Assembly (NCBI GenBank): GCA_964195715.1
Contig: CAXMRU010000057.1
Span: 19,351 to 83,350 of the forward strand
DNA: 64,000 bases
Reading direction: 5' to 3'
Origin: Benthicola sp964195715
GTDB lineage: Bacteria; Gemmatimonadota; Gemmatimonadetes; Palauibacterales; Palauibacteraceae
Positions 25,843-33,653 of the stretch are shown here, piece after piece (the first letter of the stretch is position 1; each line of letters opens with the position of its first letter). A program made the position numbers and the translations under genes. The notes under the pieces were generated by a model, which did no database searches, had not been told where the DNA came from, and saw only the letters and a program-made list of their open reading frames with translations.

Positions 25843-26301
25843 TCATGTCAGCTGGCTCTGGACTGATCCGGCGTCGTGTTGAGCCGGCTTCTCCCCATGT
25901 TTGGTCGCGCCAACGGGCTTTTCCGCGCCCTGTCCACCCATGTGGAATTGTCCGTCCACCTGACCACCTTCGTCGAGCTTGATTCTCCTGCTGCGAATGT
26001 CGCCTTGAATGCGGCACGAAGCCTGTAATTCGATGCGGCTGTCGGCGCTGATGCTGCCGTTGACCCGACCGGCCACGATTGCATCCTGGGTGACGACGTC
26101 CCCCAGAACGACCCCTTCCTTGCCGATCACAACGCTCTTGGCCGCCTTGACCGAACCTTCGATCTGACCTTCGACACGAATTGTGCCGTCGCTCGTGCAA
26201 TCCCCGACTACTTTCATGCCGGGCCCGATGATCGATACGACGTCAGCGACGTCCCTCGTCGAGGCGTCCGTCCGGTTCCTCGTCTTCGTCATCTCGCTCA
26301 T
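25843..26301 (-). CDS. Bactofilin
   Basis: A 152-residue polymer-forming cytoskeletal protein. The bactofilin beta-helix domain spans about residues 20-125 with repeats such as 'GTIRVEGQIEGSVKAAKSV', 'GKEGVVLGDVVTQDAIVAG' and 'GSISADSRIELQ', flanked by disordered polar ends. It is preceded by AAAGGA before ATG. It lies downstream of parA, parB and an M23 peptidase. Known in Myxococcus and Helicobacter: bactofilins scaffold ParAB and position LytM-type peptidases, so a role in cell shape or origin anchoring is likely. Confidence 0.88.
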   Translation of the reverse strand: MSEMTKTRNRTDASTRDVADVVSIIGPGMKVVGDCTSDGTIRVEGQIEGSVKAAKSVVIGKEGVVLGDVVTQDAIVAGRVNGSISADSRIELQASCRIQGDIRSRRIKLDEGGQVDGQFHMGGQGAEKPVGATKHGEKPAQHDAGSVQSQLT

Positions 26302-26369
26302 TCCTTTCACTGTCCCTTCCGGGTCGCCGCGGCTCGACCCACCTTTATCAGGTCGCTGAAGAACCCTGT

Positions 26370-27155
26370 TCAGGTCCCTTCCACAAGATAATCGAGCGGG
26401 TCCACGGGTACGCCCTGTCGCTCGATCTCGACGTGCAGGTGCGGAGCGGTCGATCGGCCGCTGTTTCCCGACAGGGCAATCACCTCTCCTACCTCCACCG
26501 AGTCGCCCGGGCCTACGAACAGCCATGAGTTGTGCGCGTACAAGCTGCTCAGTTCATCATCGTGTGCGACTCGAACGTATAGTCCGTACTCCGGGTCGTC
26601 CCCCGTCTCGGAGACCCGCCCGGTACGAGACGTGCGCACGTACGAACCCACCGGCACGGCGATGTCCACGCCCACATGCCCGTCCGGCGGAGCGGCAGTC
26701 GTGTCCCCGAAATTCCGCGTCACGAAGCCCTGTTCGACCACGGGCCACACAAAGCCCGCGCTGGCTTCCTGTTCACTTACGCGGCGCTCGCTCGCTTCCT
26801 TCTCAGACAATGGAGGGAGCAGAATGTCACGTTGCGACCTTCCAAGCTCTCCTCCCATCACCACTCTCAGCTGCCGGTACTCGGCCTCGAGGCGCTCAAC
26901 ACGCTCTGCTACGACCCTCATCGCCGCATTTTCACGCTGCAAGTCGGAGACCTCCGCTTCCAGAGCCGCAATTTCGTCCCCGGAAGCCAGGTTGCCTACC
27001 CACCGGCCGGCGCCGAAGAAGGCTGCGCCGAGGGCGGTCAACAGCACCGTTGCCAGCAGTGTCACCTTCGCGCGCGACAGCGCCACTGTGCGGGACTGCA
27101 CTTCTCCTTCCCGCACCACGATCAGCGTCCAGCGCCGGCGTCCTTCCGCGTTCAT
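26370..27155 (-). CDS. M23 (LytM) peptidase with transmembrane helix and coiled coil
   Basis: A 261-residue membrane-anchored peptidase or amidase activator. One helix lies at about 31-52, a coiled coil at 58-100 ('IAALEAEVSDLQRENAAMR') and the M23 domain at 140-255. Metal ligands are present: 'GHVGVDIAVP' (His, Asp), then 'SLYAHNS' and 'APHLHVEIE'. The start ATG overlaps the parB stop (ATGA). Coupling to parAB and bactofilin suggests peptidoglycan remodelling at a bactofilin-defined site. Confidence 0.88.
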   Translation of the reverse strand: MNAEGRRRWTLIVVREGEVQSRTVALSRAKVTLLATVLLTALGAAFFGAGRWVGNLASGDEIAALEAEVSDLQRENAAMRVVAERVERLEAEYRQLRVVMGGELGRSQRDILLPPLSEKEASERRVSEQEASAGFVWPVVEQGFVTRNFGDTTAAPPDGHVGVDIAVPVGSYVRTSRTGRVSETGDDPEYGLYVRVAHDDELSSLYAHNSWLFVGPGDSVEVGEVIALSGNSGRSTAPHLHVEIERQGVPVDPLDYLVEGT

Positions 27156-28051
27156 CGTTCTCCGAACAGCTCGCCGGCGTCAGCCGCGTCGAGAAGTGCG
27201 CGCGTCACGCGTTCGAATTCGTCCGGATCATGAAACGGAATTCGGATTTCGCCCTGGTTGCGCGCGCGCAGCGTCACCTTGACGTTCGTCCCATACGCGC
27301 GGGACAGCAGCACGGCCGCCTTGCGGGCGACTGGGTCTTCGCGCGCCGGTCCTCGCTTACCGCCCGGGGGTCCTCGCTTCTTGCCAGTTCGTGCCCGGGA
27401 CTCGGTCTCGCGTACCGACAGCCCCTTCGCTGCAACTTCCCGCGCGAGCGCTACCTGATCCGCCTCTCCCTCAACCGACAGAATGGCCCGGGCGTGCCCG
27501 GCGGTGATCGCCCCTTCGCTCAGCAGGTCACGAACTGCAGCGGGAAGCGTGAGAAGCCGCAGCGCGTTCGCCACGGTCGAGCGGTCCCGTCCCACTCGCT
27601 TCGCCGCTTCTTTCTGAGTGAGACCGAAACCGTCGATCAACTGCTGGTAACCCACGGCCTCCTCGAGCGGGCCCAGATCCTCCCTCTGGAGGTTCTCCAC
27701 GAGTGCCACGACCAGCATCTGTTCGTCGCTGAGTGGCCTGACTATCGTGGGCGCCTTTTCCCAACCGAGGCGCGTGAGCACCCGCCACCTACGCTCGCCC
27801 GCCACCAGCTCGAAATCGAGGCCGGCCGGCCGGACTACCAGGGGCTGCAGCAAGCCGTTTTCACGGATCGACGCCTCGAGCTCGTCGAGGGCCTCGCCCT
27901 CGAATTGCCTGCGCGGCTGGAACGGGTTGGGTCGGATACGGCCTACCTCGATCTCCCGGATCGGCATTTTGCCGGACGCCGGCTCCTCGAGGTATTCCCC
28001 GAGAAGGGCTCCGAGTCCTTTGCCGAGACGCCGTGCTTCAGGTTTGGGCAA
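27152..28051 (-). CDS. parB: Chromosome-partitioning protein ParB
   Basis: A 299-residue CTP-dependent DNA clamp that loads at parS. The N-terminal part has 'KGLGALLGEY', typical of Spo0J starts, then 'NPFQPRR', the CTP-binding 'GERRWRVL' and 'ENLQREDLGPLEEA'. The central HTH reads 'LTQKEAAKRVGRDRSTVANALRLL', and a C-terminal dimerisation domain follows. The start is TTG at 28051, overlapping parA by 14 bp. A basic linker (about 205-235, 'TGKKRGPPGGKRG') is notable. parS sites lie at 28992 and 29030. Confidence 0.92.
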   Translation of the reverse strand: MPKPEARRLGKGLGALLGEYLEEPASGKMPIREIEVGRIRPNPFQPRRQFEGEALDELEASIRENGLLQPLVVRPAGLDFELVAGERRWRVLTRLGWEKAPTIVRPLSDEQMLVVALVENLQREDLGPLEEAVGYQQLIDGFGLTQKEAAKRVGRDRSTVANALRLLTLPAAVRDLLSEGAITAGHARAILSVEGEADQVALAREVAAKGLSVRETESRARTGKKRGPPGGKRGPAREDPVARKAAVLLSRAYGTNVKVTLRARNQGEIRIPFHDPDEFERVTRALLDAADAGELFGER

Positions 28052-28835
28052 CGACGGCCCCCTTCCTCTCTTCGTCCCGGCGCACGATCTCCGACGCCAG
28101 GCTGAGGTATCCCCGGGCGCCGGTCGACAGCACATCGTACAGCGCGATCGGCTGTCCGAAGCTCGGCGCCTCGGCGAGTCGAACATTCCGGGGAATCCAG
28201 GTCTTGAAAACCTTCGCCCCGAAGTACTCCTCCGCCTCTCCCTTCACCTGCTTAGACAGGTTGAGGCGCGAGTCGAACATCGTCAGTAGCACCCCTTCAA
28301 TGCCCAGTTCCGGATTGATGCTCCGCTGAACGATCCGCACCGTGTTCAGCAACTGGCTCAGCCCCTCGAGCGCGTAGAACTCGCACTGGATAGGGATCAG
28401 TACGGTGTCTGCCGCTACAAGGGCGTTGAGCGTGAGCAGGCCGAGCGAAGGAGGAGAGTCGATGAGGACGTACTCGTATCGGTCCCGGATCGGCTCCATG
28501 ATCTCACGCAGTACGCGCTCCCGCCGTGGCCGCTCGATCAATTCGACCTCAGCTCCGGCAAGATCTCGGCTCGCCGGGACCACATCCAGCATGGGGAAGT
28601 GGATCGCCGGTCGAATTGCGTCTTCCAAGGCCTGCCCATCCACGAGACAGTCGTACACATCCGGCGCGCCGCTTTCTCTGGCGATCCCGAGGCCGCTGGA
28701 TGCGTTGCCCTGCGGATCACAATCGATGACAAGCGTTTTCTTCTCCGCGATCGCCAGGGAAGCACCCAGGTTGATGGCGGTGGTGGTCTTGCCGACTCCG
28801 CCCTTCTGGTTAGCTATGGCGATGACTCGCGACAT
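28038..28835 (-). CDS. parA: Chromosome-partitioning ATPase ParA (Soj)
   Basis: A 265-residue Walker-type ATPase that moves ParB-parS complexes over the nucleoid. The deviant Walker A 'KGGVGKTTTAINLG' lies at residues 11-24, Walker A' at 'TLVIDCDPQGNAS' and Walker B at 'YVLIDSPPSLGLL'. It lacks an N-terminal HTH, as expected for chromosomal type Ib ParA. It is the first gene of the parA-parB-M23-bactofilin operon. An AT-rich stretch (28845-28865) upstream may hold the promoter, but I cannot place hexamers with confidence. Confidence 0.94.
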   Translation of the reverse strand: MSRVIAIANQKGGVGKTTTAINLGASLAIAEKKTLVIDCDPQGNASSGLGIARESGAPDVYDCLVDGQALEDAIRPAIHFPMLDVVPASRDLAGAEVELIERPRRERVLREIMEPIRDRYEYVLIDSPPSLGLLTLNALVAADTVLIPIQCEFYALEGLSQLLNTVRIVQRSINPELGIEGVLLTMFDSRLNLSKQVKGEAEEYFGAKVFKTWIPRNVRLAEAPSFGQPIALYDVLSTGARGYLSLASEIVRRDEERKGAVVAQT

Positions 28836-28991
28836 CTGTACTCCGCACTAAAACGTTGTTATTAAACAAGTTACCGCTACGTCTATGTCGGGGCAGCGTC
28901 GCCTCGAGAACCTCAACCCGCTCGGAGTGGATCTTCCTGTTCCACGGGGCGAGGAATATACGGCGGGTCCGTGTGTGAGCCAAGAAAACAA

Positions 28992-29007
28992 TGTTGCACG
29001 TGAAACA
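28992..29007. promoter_or_regulatory. parS centromere site 1
   Basis: TGTTGCACGTGAAACA matches the canonical bacterial parS TGTTTCACGTGAAACA at 15 of 16 positions (G for T at position 5). It lies between parA and mnmG, where ParB would load. Confidence 0.9.
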
Positions 29008-29029
29008 TCTTGCGACTCCGCCGTTCCTG

Positions 29030-29045
29030 TGTTGCACGTGAAACA
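29030..29045. promoter_or_regulatory. parS centromere site 2
   Basis: An identical copy of TGTTGCACGTGAAACA, 38 bases after the first, ending 7 bases before the mnmG stop codon. Both copies share the same departure from consensus, suggesting local duplication or a lineage-specific parS form. Confidence 0.9.
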
Positions 29046-29052
29046 ACTGCAA

Positions 29053-30945
29053 TCAAGTGATCTCGCAGTCTCCCGGGACCATCCTCCGTCCGCGCTTCCG
29101 TACCTCCACGAGAAGGTTCTGAAGATCGGAGGGAGACACTCCTGGAATGCGTGCCGCCTGACCCATGGTCTGCGGCCGAACCGTTGACAGTTTCTGCCGA
29201 GCTTCAAGTGACAACGACCGAAAATCCAGGTATGGGGCATCCGGAGGCAGCAGCAAACCCTCCCGCTCGGCCAGAGCAGTCGCTCGTTCTTCCTCGCGAC
29301 GTATGTAGCCGTCGTACTTCACCTCCATCTCAACGACCGCGAGCGCATCAAGCCCCAGGCCCGGATCACGAACGGGACCGTCTTCCGCCACCAGCGCCCG
29401 AAGCGTCACCTCTGGCCGGCGTACGAGACGGATCAGAGGTTTTCGCTCGGTAAGCGGGCTGCTACTGCGGTCAACCAGCCACTCGTTGGCTTCGGCAGGA
29501 TCAATCCGCTCCTCTCGAATCCACTTACGGGTTCGCTCGAGGTCCTCCAGATGCCCGTCCAGACGCACCAACTCCTCCTCCGACAGCAGACCAAGCCGCT
29601 CCGCTACCGGGCCCATGCGTAACAGCGCATTGTCCTGTCTGAGCATGAGCCGGAATTCAGCTCTTGACGTGAACAGTCGATATGGCTCGTCTACTCCACG
29701 AGTCACGAGGTCGTCCACGAGGACTCCGATGTACGCTTCGTCCCGCCCGGGTACCCACGGTTCCCGATCAAGCGCCGCGTGGGCTGCATTCACCCCTGCG
29801 ACCACGCCCTGTGCGGCGGCCTCTTCGTAACCCGTCGTGCCGTTCACTTGACCCGCCAGGTACAGTCCATGCAAGCACTTGAGCGCCAGTGTTCGCCCGA
29901 GCTGCAAAGGAGGGAAGAAGTCGTACTCGATTGCATAACCGGGTTGAGTCATACGGGCGTTCTCCAGGCCCGGCACCGCACGCAGGAATTCACGTTGAAC
30001 ATCCGGGGGCAACGACGTGGAGAGACCGTTTACGTACAGCTCTGAGGTTTCCAACCCTTCCGGTTCGAGAAATACCTGGTGTCCACTCGCCTCAGGGAAC
30101 TTGACGATCTTGTCTTCGATCGACGGGCAGTACCGCGGACCCTGTGAAGCGAGCACCCCTCCGTACAGAGCCGATCGATCCAGGTTGGATTGGACAATCT
30201 CCTTTACTTCCTCACCCGCGCGCGCTATCCAGCATGGCCGCCTCTCGAGTCCGCCGCTCACCTCCCAGTGCGAGAACCTGTATCCGTCCTCCTCGCCGTC
30301 CTGCCGCTCCAGGCGGTCAAGGTCCACACTCCGGCCATCCACTCGGGGTGGCGTGCCTGTCTTGAAGCGTCGCGCCTCCAGCCCCAGGTCGCGCATCTGA
30401 TCCGCCAGCGCCACGGAAGGAGCATCTCCCGCCCTACCTGCAGCAAACTCCCTCTCGACACCGATCCGAATGCTGCCACGCAGGAACGTGCCGGCCGTGA
30501 GCACGACGCTGCGTGCTGCGAACTCACTGCCGTCCGCACATACGACTCCCGAGACCCGCTCTCCTTCCATGCGCAGCACGGAAACAGTCCCCTGGAACAT
30601 CTCCAGCCCGCGCTGCTCCTCCAGCAGCGAGCGGATCTCTCGCGAATAGAGACCCCTGTCGCACTGGGCCCTCGGCGCCCAGACCGCCGGCCCCTTGCTG
30701 CGATTCAGCATTCGGAAGTGCAGCGTGGTACGATCAGCGGCTCGTCCCATAAGTCCGCCCAGCGCATCTACTTCCCGCACCACGGTTCCCTTCGCAACAC
30801 CGCCGATCGCCGGGTTGCAGGACATCTGTCCGACCCGTGCAAGGAACGACGTCACGAGCAGCGTCTTCGCGCCGGCCCTCGCGGACGCATTCGCAGCCTC
30901 CGAGCCCGCGTGGCCCCCGCCGATGACGATCACGTCGTAGTACAT
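29053..30945 (-). CDS. mnmG: tRNA uridine-5-carboxymethylaminomethyl modification enzyme MnmG (GidA)
   Basis: A 630-residue FAD enzyme that, with MnmE, modifies U34 of certain tRNAs. The dinucleotide-binding motif 'VIGGGHAGSEAA' is at residues 6-17. Other family blocks are 'CNPAIGGVAKG', 'RTTLHFRMLNRSKGPAVW', 'FKTGTPPRVDGR' and the C-terminal 'YDGYIRREEE' and 'IPGVSPSDLQNL'. ATG at 30945 has GGAGAGG upstream. mnmE is 1.3 kb upstream on the same strand, with two opposite-strand genes between. No rsmG gene is adjacent. Confidence 0.95.
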   Translation of the reverse strand: MYYDVIVIGGGHAGSEAANASARAGAKTLLVTSFLARVGQMSCNPAIGGVAKGTVVREVDALGGLMGRAADRTTLHFRMLNRSKGPAVWAPRAQCDRGLYSREIRSLLEEQRGLEMFQGTVSVLRMEGERVSGVVCADGSEFAARSVVLTAGTFLRGSIRIGVEREFAAGRAGDAPSVALADQMRDLGLEARRFKTGTPPRVDGRSVDLDRLERQDGEEDGYRFSHWEVSGGLERRPCWIARAGEEVKEIVQSNLDRSALYGGVLASQGPRYCPSIEDKIVKFPEASGHQVFLEPEGLETSELYVNGLSTSLPPDVQREFLRAVPGLENARMTQPGYAIEYDFFPPLQLGRTLALKCLHGLYLAGQVNGTTGYEEAAAQGVVAGVNAAHAALDREPWVPGRDEAYIGVLVDDLVTRGVDEPYRLFTSRAEFRLMLRQDNALLRMGPVAERLGLLSEEELVRLDGHLEDLERTRKWIREERIDPAEANEWLVDRSSSPLTERKPLIRLVRRPEVTLRALVAEDGPVRDPGLGLDALAVVEMEVKYDGYIRREEERATALAEREGLLLPPDAPYLDFRSLSLEARQKLSTVRPQTMGQAARIPGVSPSDLQNLLVEVRKRGRRMVPGDCEIT

Positions 30946-31063
30946 TCCTCTCCTGGTTCCTATCCCCGGTTCCGGGCGCCCCGCCAAATCCGAGGCTCCC
31001 GCTCCCGCGGACCCTTCTTCAGCTTCGGGCCGCGCGGCCCGCCAAACTAGGGACGATAGGTCG

Positions 31064-31351
31064 ATGCAGCCAAGTATGGATGAGTCACGGGTCGGCTTTG
31101 TCATCGAGGGCCGCGTACAGGCGGTCGGATTCCGGTGGTGGGCCCGGTGCTCGGCAATCCGGCTTGGCCTGCGCGGAACCGTGCGTAACCGAACGGATGG
31201 TTCGGTGGAAATACATGCCTCCGGCTCTCCTGATGCGCTGCAGATATTCGTCGCGGCACTCCGTACGGGGCCGCCGGGCGCCCGGGTGGATGTCGTGCGC
31301 CCCATCACGTCCACCGGCGAGTTACCCGCGGACTTCCGCGCGATTCTCTGA
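31064..31351 (+). CDS. acyP: Acylphosphatase
   Basis: A 95-residue enzyme that hydrolyses acyl phosphates. The signature 'GRVQAVGFRWWARCSAIRLGLRG' (about 17-39) contains the phosphate-binding loop and catalytic Arg (GFR), and 'GTVRNRTDGSVEI' holds the catalytic Asn. The start may be ATG at 31064 or 31076. It is divergent from mnmG; the gap contains a perfect 16-bp palindrome centred at 31033-31034 (31026-31041), GC-rich and of unknown role. Confidence 0.9.
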   Translation: MQPSMDESRVGFVIEGRVQAVGFRWWARCSAIRLGLRGTVRNRTDGSVEIHASGSPDALQIFVAALRTGPPGARVDVVRPITSTGELPADFRAIL

Positions 31352-31424
31352 GGCCGGCACTTTTTCACTTTGCAGGTGTATCCCCGTAGCATTCTGACAC
31401 CTACCGCGCGAGGATGAACGCATC

Positions 31425-32222
31425 ATGATAGAGCTGCCAGACGTCGAGCGAATGATCGACGCCTTTGCCGGATACGCCACCGGGAAGACCGTGTCCGTTG
31501 TCCTCATTGACGACAAGGAGACCGTCGACCTGGATGCCGATCAGGCCGCCGAGCACATCCAGGGCCATGCCATCGACACCGTCGAACGGCGCGGAAAGTA
31601 CGTCGTTCTCCGTTTCCGCTCCGAAGTAAGCCTTATCTTCGACATGGGATCCGACGGCGAAGTGTATCTCGAGTCGCAGACGGCGCCGCCCCGTGAAACT
31701 AGCAAGATCCGGCTTCAGTTCGCCGCCGGCCGCGAGCTTCGCTTCGCCTCCAGTGGCACCAACGGCGATGTTCATCTCCTTGAAGGTGAGGACCTTTCGG
31801 GTTTCGGCCTCCTCAACAATCTCGGCCTCGATCCGCTCAGCGAGGAACTCACGCCGGACCGATTCATACACATGGCACGCCAGCGTACACGTAGCACTCT
31901 GAAGGGTCTCCTGATGAACGAGGAGGTCGTGGCGGGCATCGGAAACGAGTACGCGGACGAGATCTGCTTCCAGGCCAGTATCCGGCCCGACTGCAAGGTC
32001 GGGGACCTGTCCGACGAGCAGCTCGCCCGGATTCAGAAGTACCTGAGGCGTGTGCTGCGCCGGGCGACTCTGCACTGGCAGGCGGCGCATTCCGACCCGG
32101 GGTGGCTCATCAACCGGCGGCATCCGGGGCATACGTGTCCCCGATGCATGAGCGAGCTGGAATCCCTGAGTGTAGTGGGAAAGCGGACGTATCTCTGTCC
32201 CAGGTGCCAGCGAGCAGCCTGA
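31425..32222 (+). CDS. Fpg/Nei-family protein lacking the N-terminal proline nucleophile
   Basis: A 265-residue homologue of formamidopyrimidine-DNA glycosylase. It keeps the Fpg layout: N-terminal 'ELPDVERM', 'ERRGKYVVLRF' (the loop Lys), the helix-two-turn-helix 'GLLMNEEVVAGIGNEYADE' and a C-terminal zinc finger with two CxxC pairs ('CPRC' twice). The first residues are M-I-E instead of M-P-E, so Pro2, the Schiff-base nucleophile, is missing; no in-frame upstream start restores it. Activity as a standard glycosylase/lyase is doubtful, though other residues could substitute. It follows acyP by 73 bp. Confidence 0.85.
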   Translation: MIELPDVERMIDAFAGYATGKTVSVVLIDDKETVDLDADQAAEHIQGHAIDTVERRGKYVVLRFRSEVSLIFDMGSDGEVYLESQTAPPRETSKIRLQFAAGRELRFASSGTNGDVHLLEGEDLSGFGLLNNLGLDPLSEELTPDRFIHMARQRTRSTLKGLLMNEEVVAGIGNEYADEICFQASIRPDCKVGDLSDEQLARIQKYLRRVLRRATLHWQAAHSDPGWLINRRHPGHTCPRCMSELESLSVVGKRTYLCPRCQRAA

Positions 32223-32241
32223 CAGGCTCCTGCTGGCCGGA

Positions 32242-33606
32242 CTACTTGCCCACGCAGAATGAGCTGAACACGACGTCCAGAACGTCGTCGGTGGTAACAG
32301 TTCCGAGCAGATCTTCCAGGGCGAGTGTGGCATCCTGAACGTGTGTGCCGGCGACTTCGCTCGGCAGCCCGCCGACGCGGGCTGCCTGGAAGGCCTCCAC
32401 GTCCTCCCAGGCCTTCGTCAGACACCTCACCTGGCGCTCCCTCGTGACGATCGGAACTTCCTCTTCTCCTCGGACTCCCGAGAAAGCTCTCTGCAGAAGG
32501 GCTTCCCGCAATTCCGGTATCCCTTCGCCCGTGTGAGCGGAGATGCACACCTCCATCTCCAACCCGACGGTCGTCGCTTTCCCGCAATCCGGGTGTAGGT
32601 CGGCCTTCGTGCGCAGTACGAGGATGCGTGATCCGTCCGTTCGCCCGTATTCGGCAAGGAAATCCGTCTCGTCAGCTCCTGGTTGCCTTCCCGCCTCCAC
32701 GCACAGCAACACGATGTCCGCCCGATCCAGGTAGCTCCGCGCTACTTCGATTCCCATCTTCGCAACGCGTCCCGGGTCTTCTCCAAGACCCGCTGTGTCG
32801 ACCACGCGAAACGGATACCCTGCAACGCTCACGAGAGCCTCGATCGCGTCCCTCGTGGTGCCGGGTTCCTCTGTCACGATCGCGCGCTCGAAACCCAGTA
32901 ACGCGTTGAAAAGACTAGACTTACCTGCGTTGGGCCTGCCCGCCATCACGGTGAGCGCACCGTCGCGGAGAAGTTCCCCTTCGGGCACGAGGTCGAGCAT
33001 GCGGGCGAGTTGATCACTGAGCTGGATCGCGGTCCCGTCGATTCGCTCTGCCGGAACCGGTCCGTCGTCCTCCTCGGGAAAGTCTATGTCGTAGGCGAGC
33101 AGGGCCTGAAGCTCAAGCAGTCCTTGCCGCAGGTCTTCGATCCGTCGCGACAGACCCCGCTCCAACTGAAAGAGGGCCGCTCGATGCATGGCTGGTGATC
33201 GGGCTTCGATCAGATCCAGCGTCGCTTCGACCTGCATGAGGTCCATCTTGCCGTTGAGGAAGGCCCGACGAGTAAACTCTCCGGGCTCCGCCGGCCGCGA
33301 CCCGGCCGCACACACCGCCTCGAGCACGAGCTGGGGAGCCAGGGCCCCGCCATGGCAGCTGAGCTCCAGCATGTCTTCTCCCGTATAGGACGCGGGCGCC
33401 TTGAAACGCACGGCGACCACTTCGTCTACGGGAAGCCCCGTCCCCGGATGACGAACGGTCGCGTGCTGCGTCACCCGAGGCTCTGCAGGGGGAAGCCCAA
33501 GCTCCGTGGCGATGGCAAACGAGCCCGGGCCGCTGACACGGACCACCGCGAGCGCACTCCTCCCAGGAGGCGTCGAGATGGCCGCGATCGTGTTCTGGTG
33601 AGGCAT
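32242..33606 (-). CDS. mnmE: tRNA modification GTPase MnmE (TrmE)
   Basis: A 454-residue G protein that works with MnmG on tRNA wobble uridine. The N-terminal folate-binding domain starts 'NTIAAISTPPGRSALAVVRVSG'-like and includes 'PGEFTRRAFLNGKMDL'. The G domain has G1 'GRPNAGKSS', G2 'PGTTRD' and G3 'DTAG', with a shortened G4 region ('RTKAD'). The C-terminus is 'CVGK' where most have C[IL]GK, keeping the catalytic Cys. It lies 47 bp downstream of yidC in the rpmH-side operon. Confidence 0.94.
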   Translation of the reverse strand: MPHQNTIAAISTPPGRSALAVVRVSGPGSFAIATELGLPPAEPRVTQHATVRHPGTGLPVDEVVAVRFKAPASYTGEDMLELSCHGGALAPQLVLEAVCAAGSRPAEPGEFTRRAFLNGKMDLMQVEATLDLIEARSPAMHRAALFQLERGLSRRIEDLRQGLLELQALLAYDIDFPEEDDGPVPAERIDGTAIQLSDQLARMLDLVPEGELLRDGALTVMAGRPNAGKSSLFNALLGFERAIVTEEPGTTRDAIEALVSVAGYPFRVVDTAGLGEDPGRVAKMGIEVARSYLDRADIVLLCVEAGRQPGADETDFLAEYGRTDGSRILVLRTKADLHPDCGKATTVGLEMEVCISAHTGEGIPELREALLQRAFSGVRGEEEVPIVTRERQVRCLTKAWEDVEAFQAARVGGLPSEVAGTHVQDATLALEDLLGTVTTDDVLDVVFSSFCVGK

Positions 33607-33653
33607 GCCCGGGCTCGCTGGAGGGCGCGCAGACGGCTCGAGCGGCGGGATTC

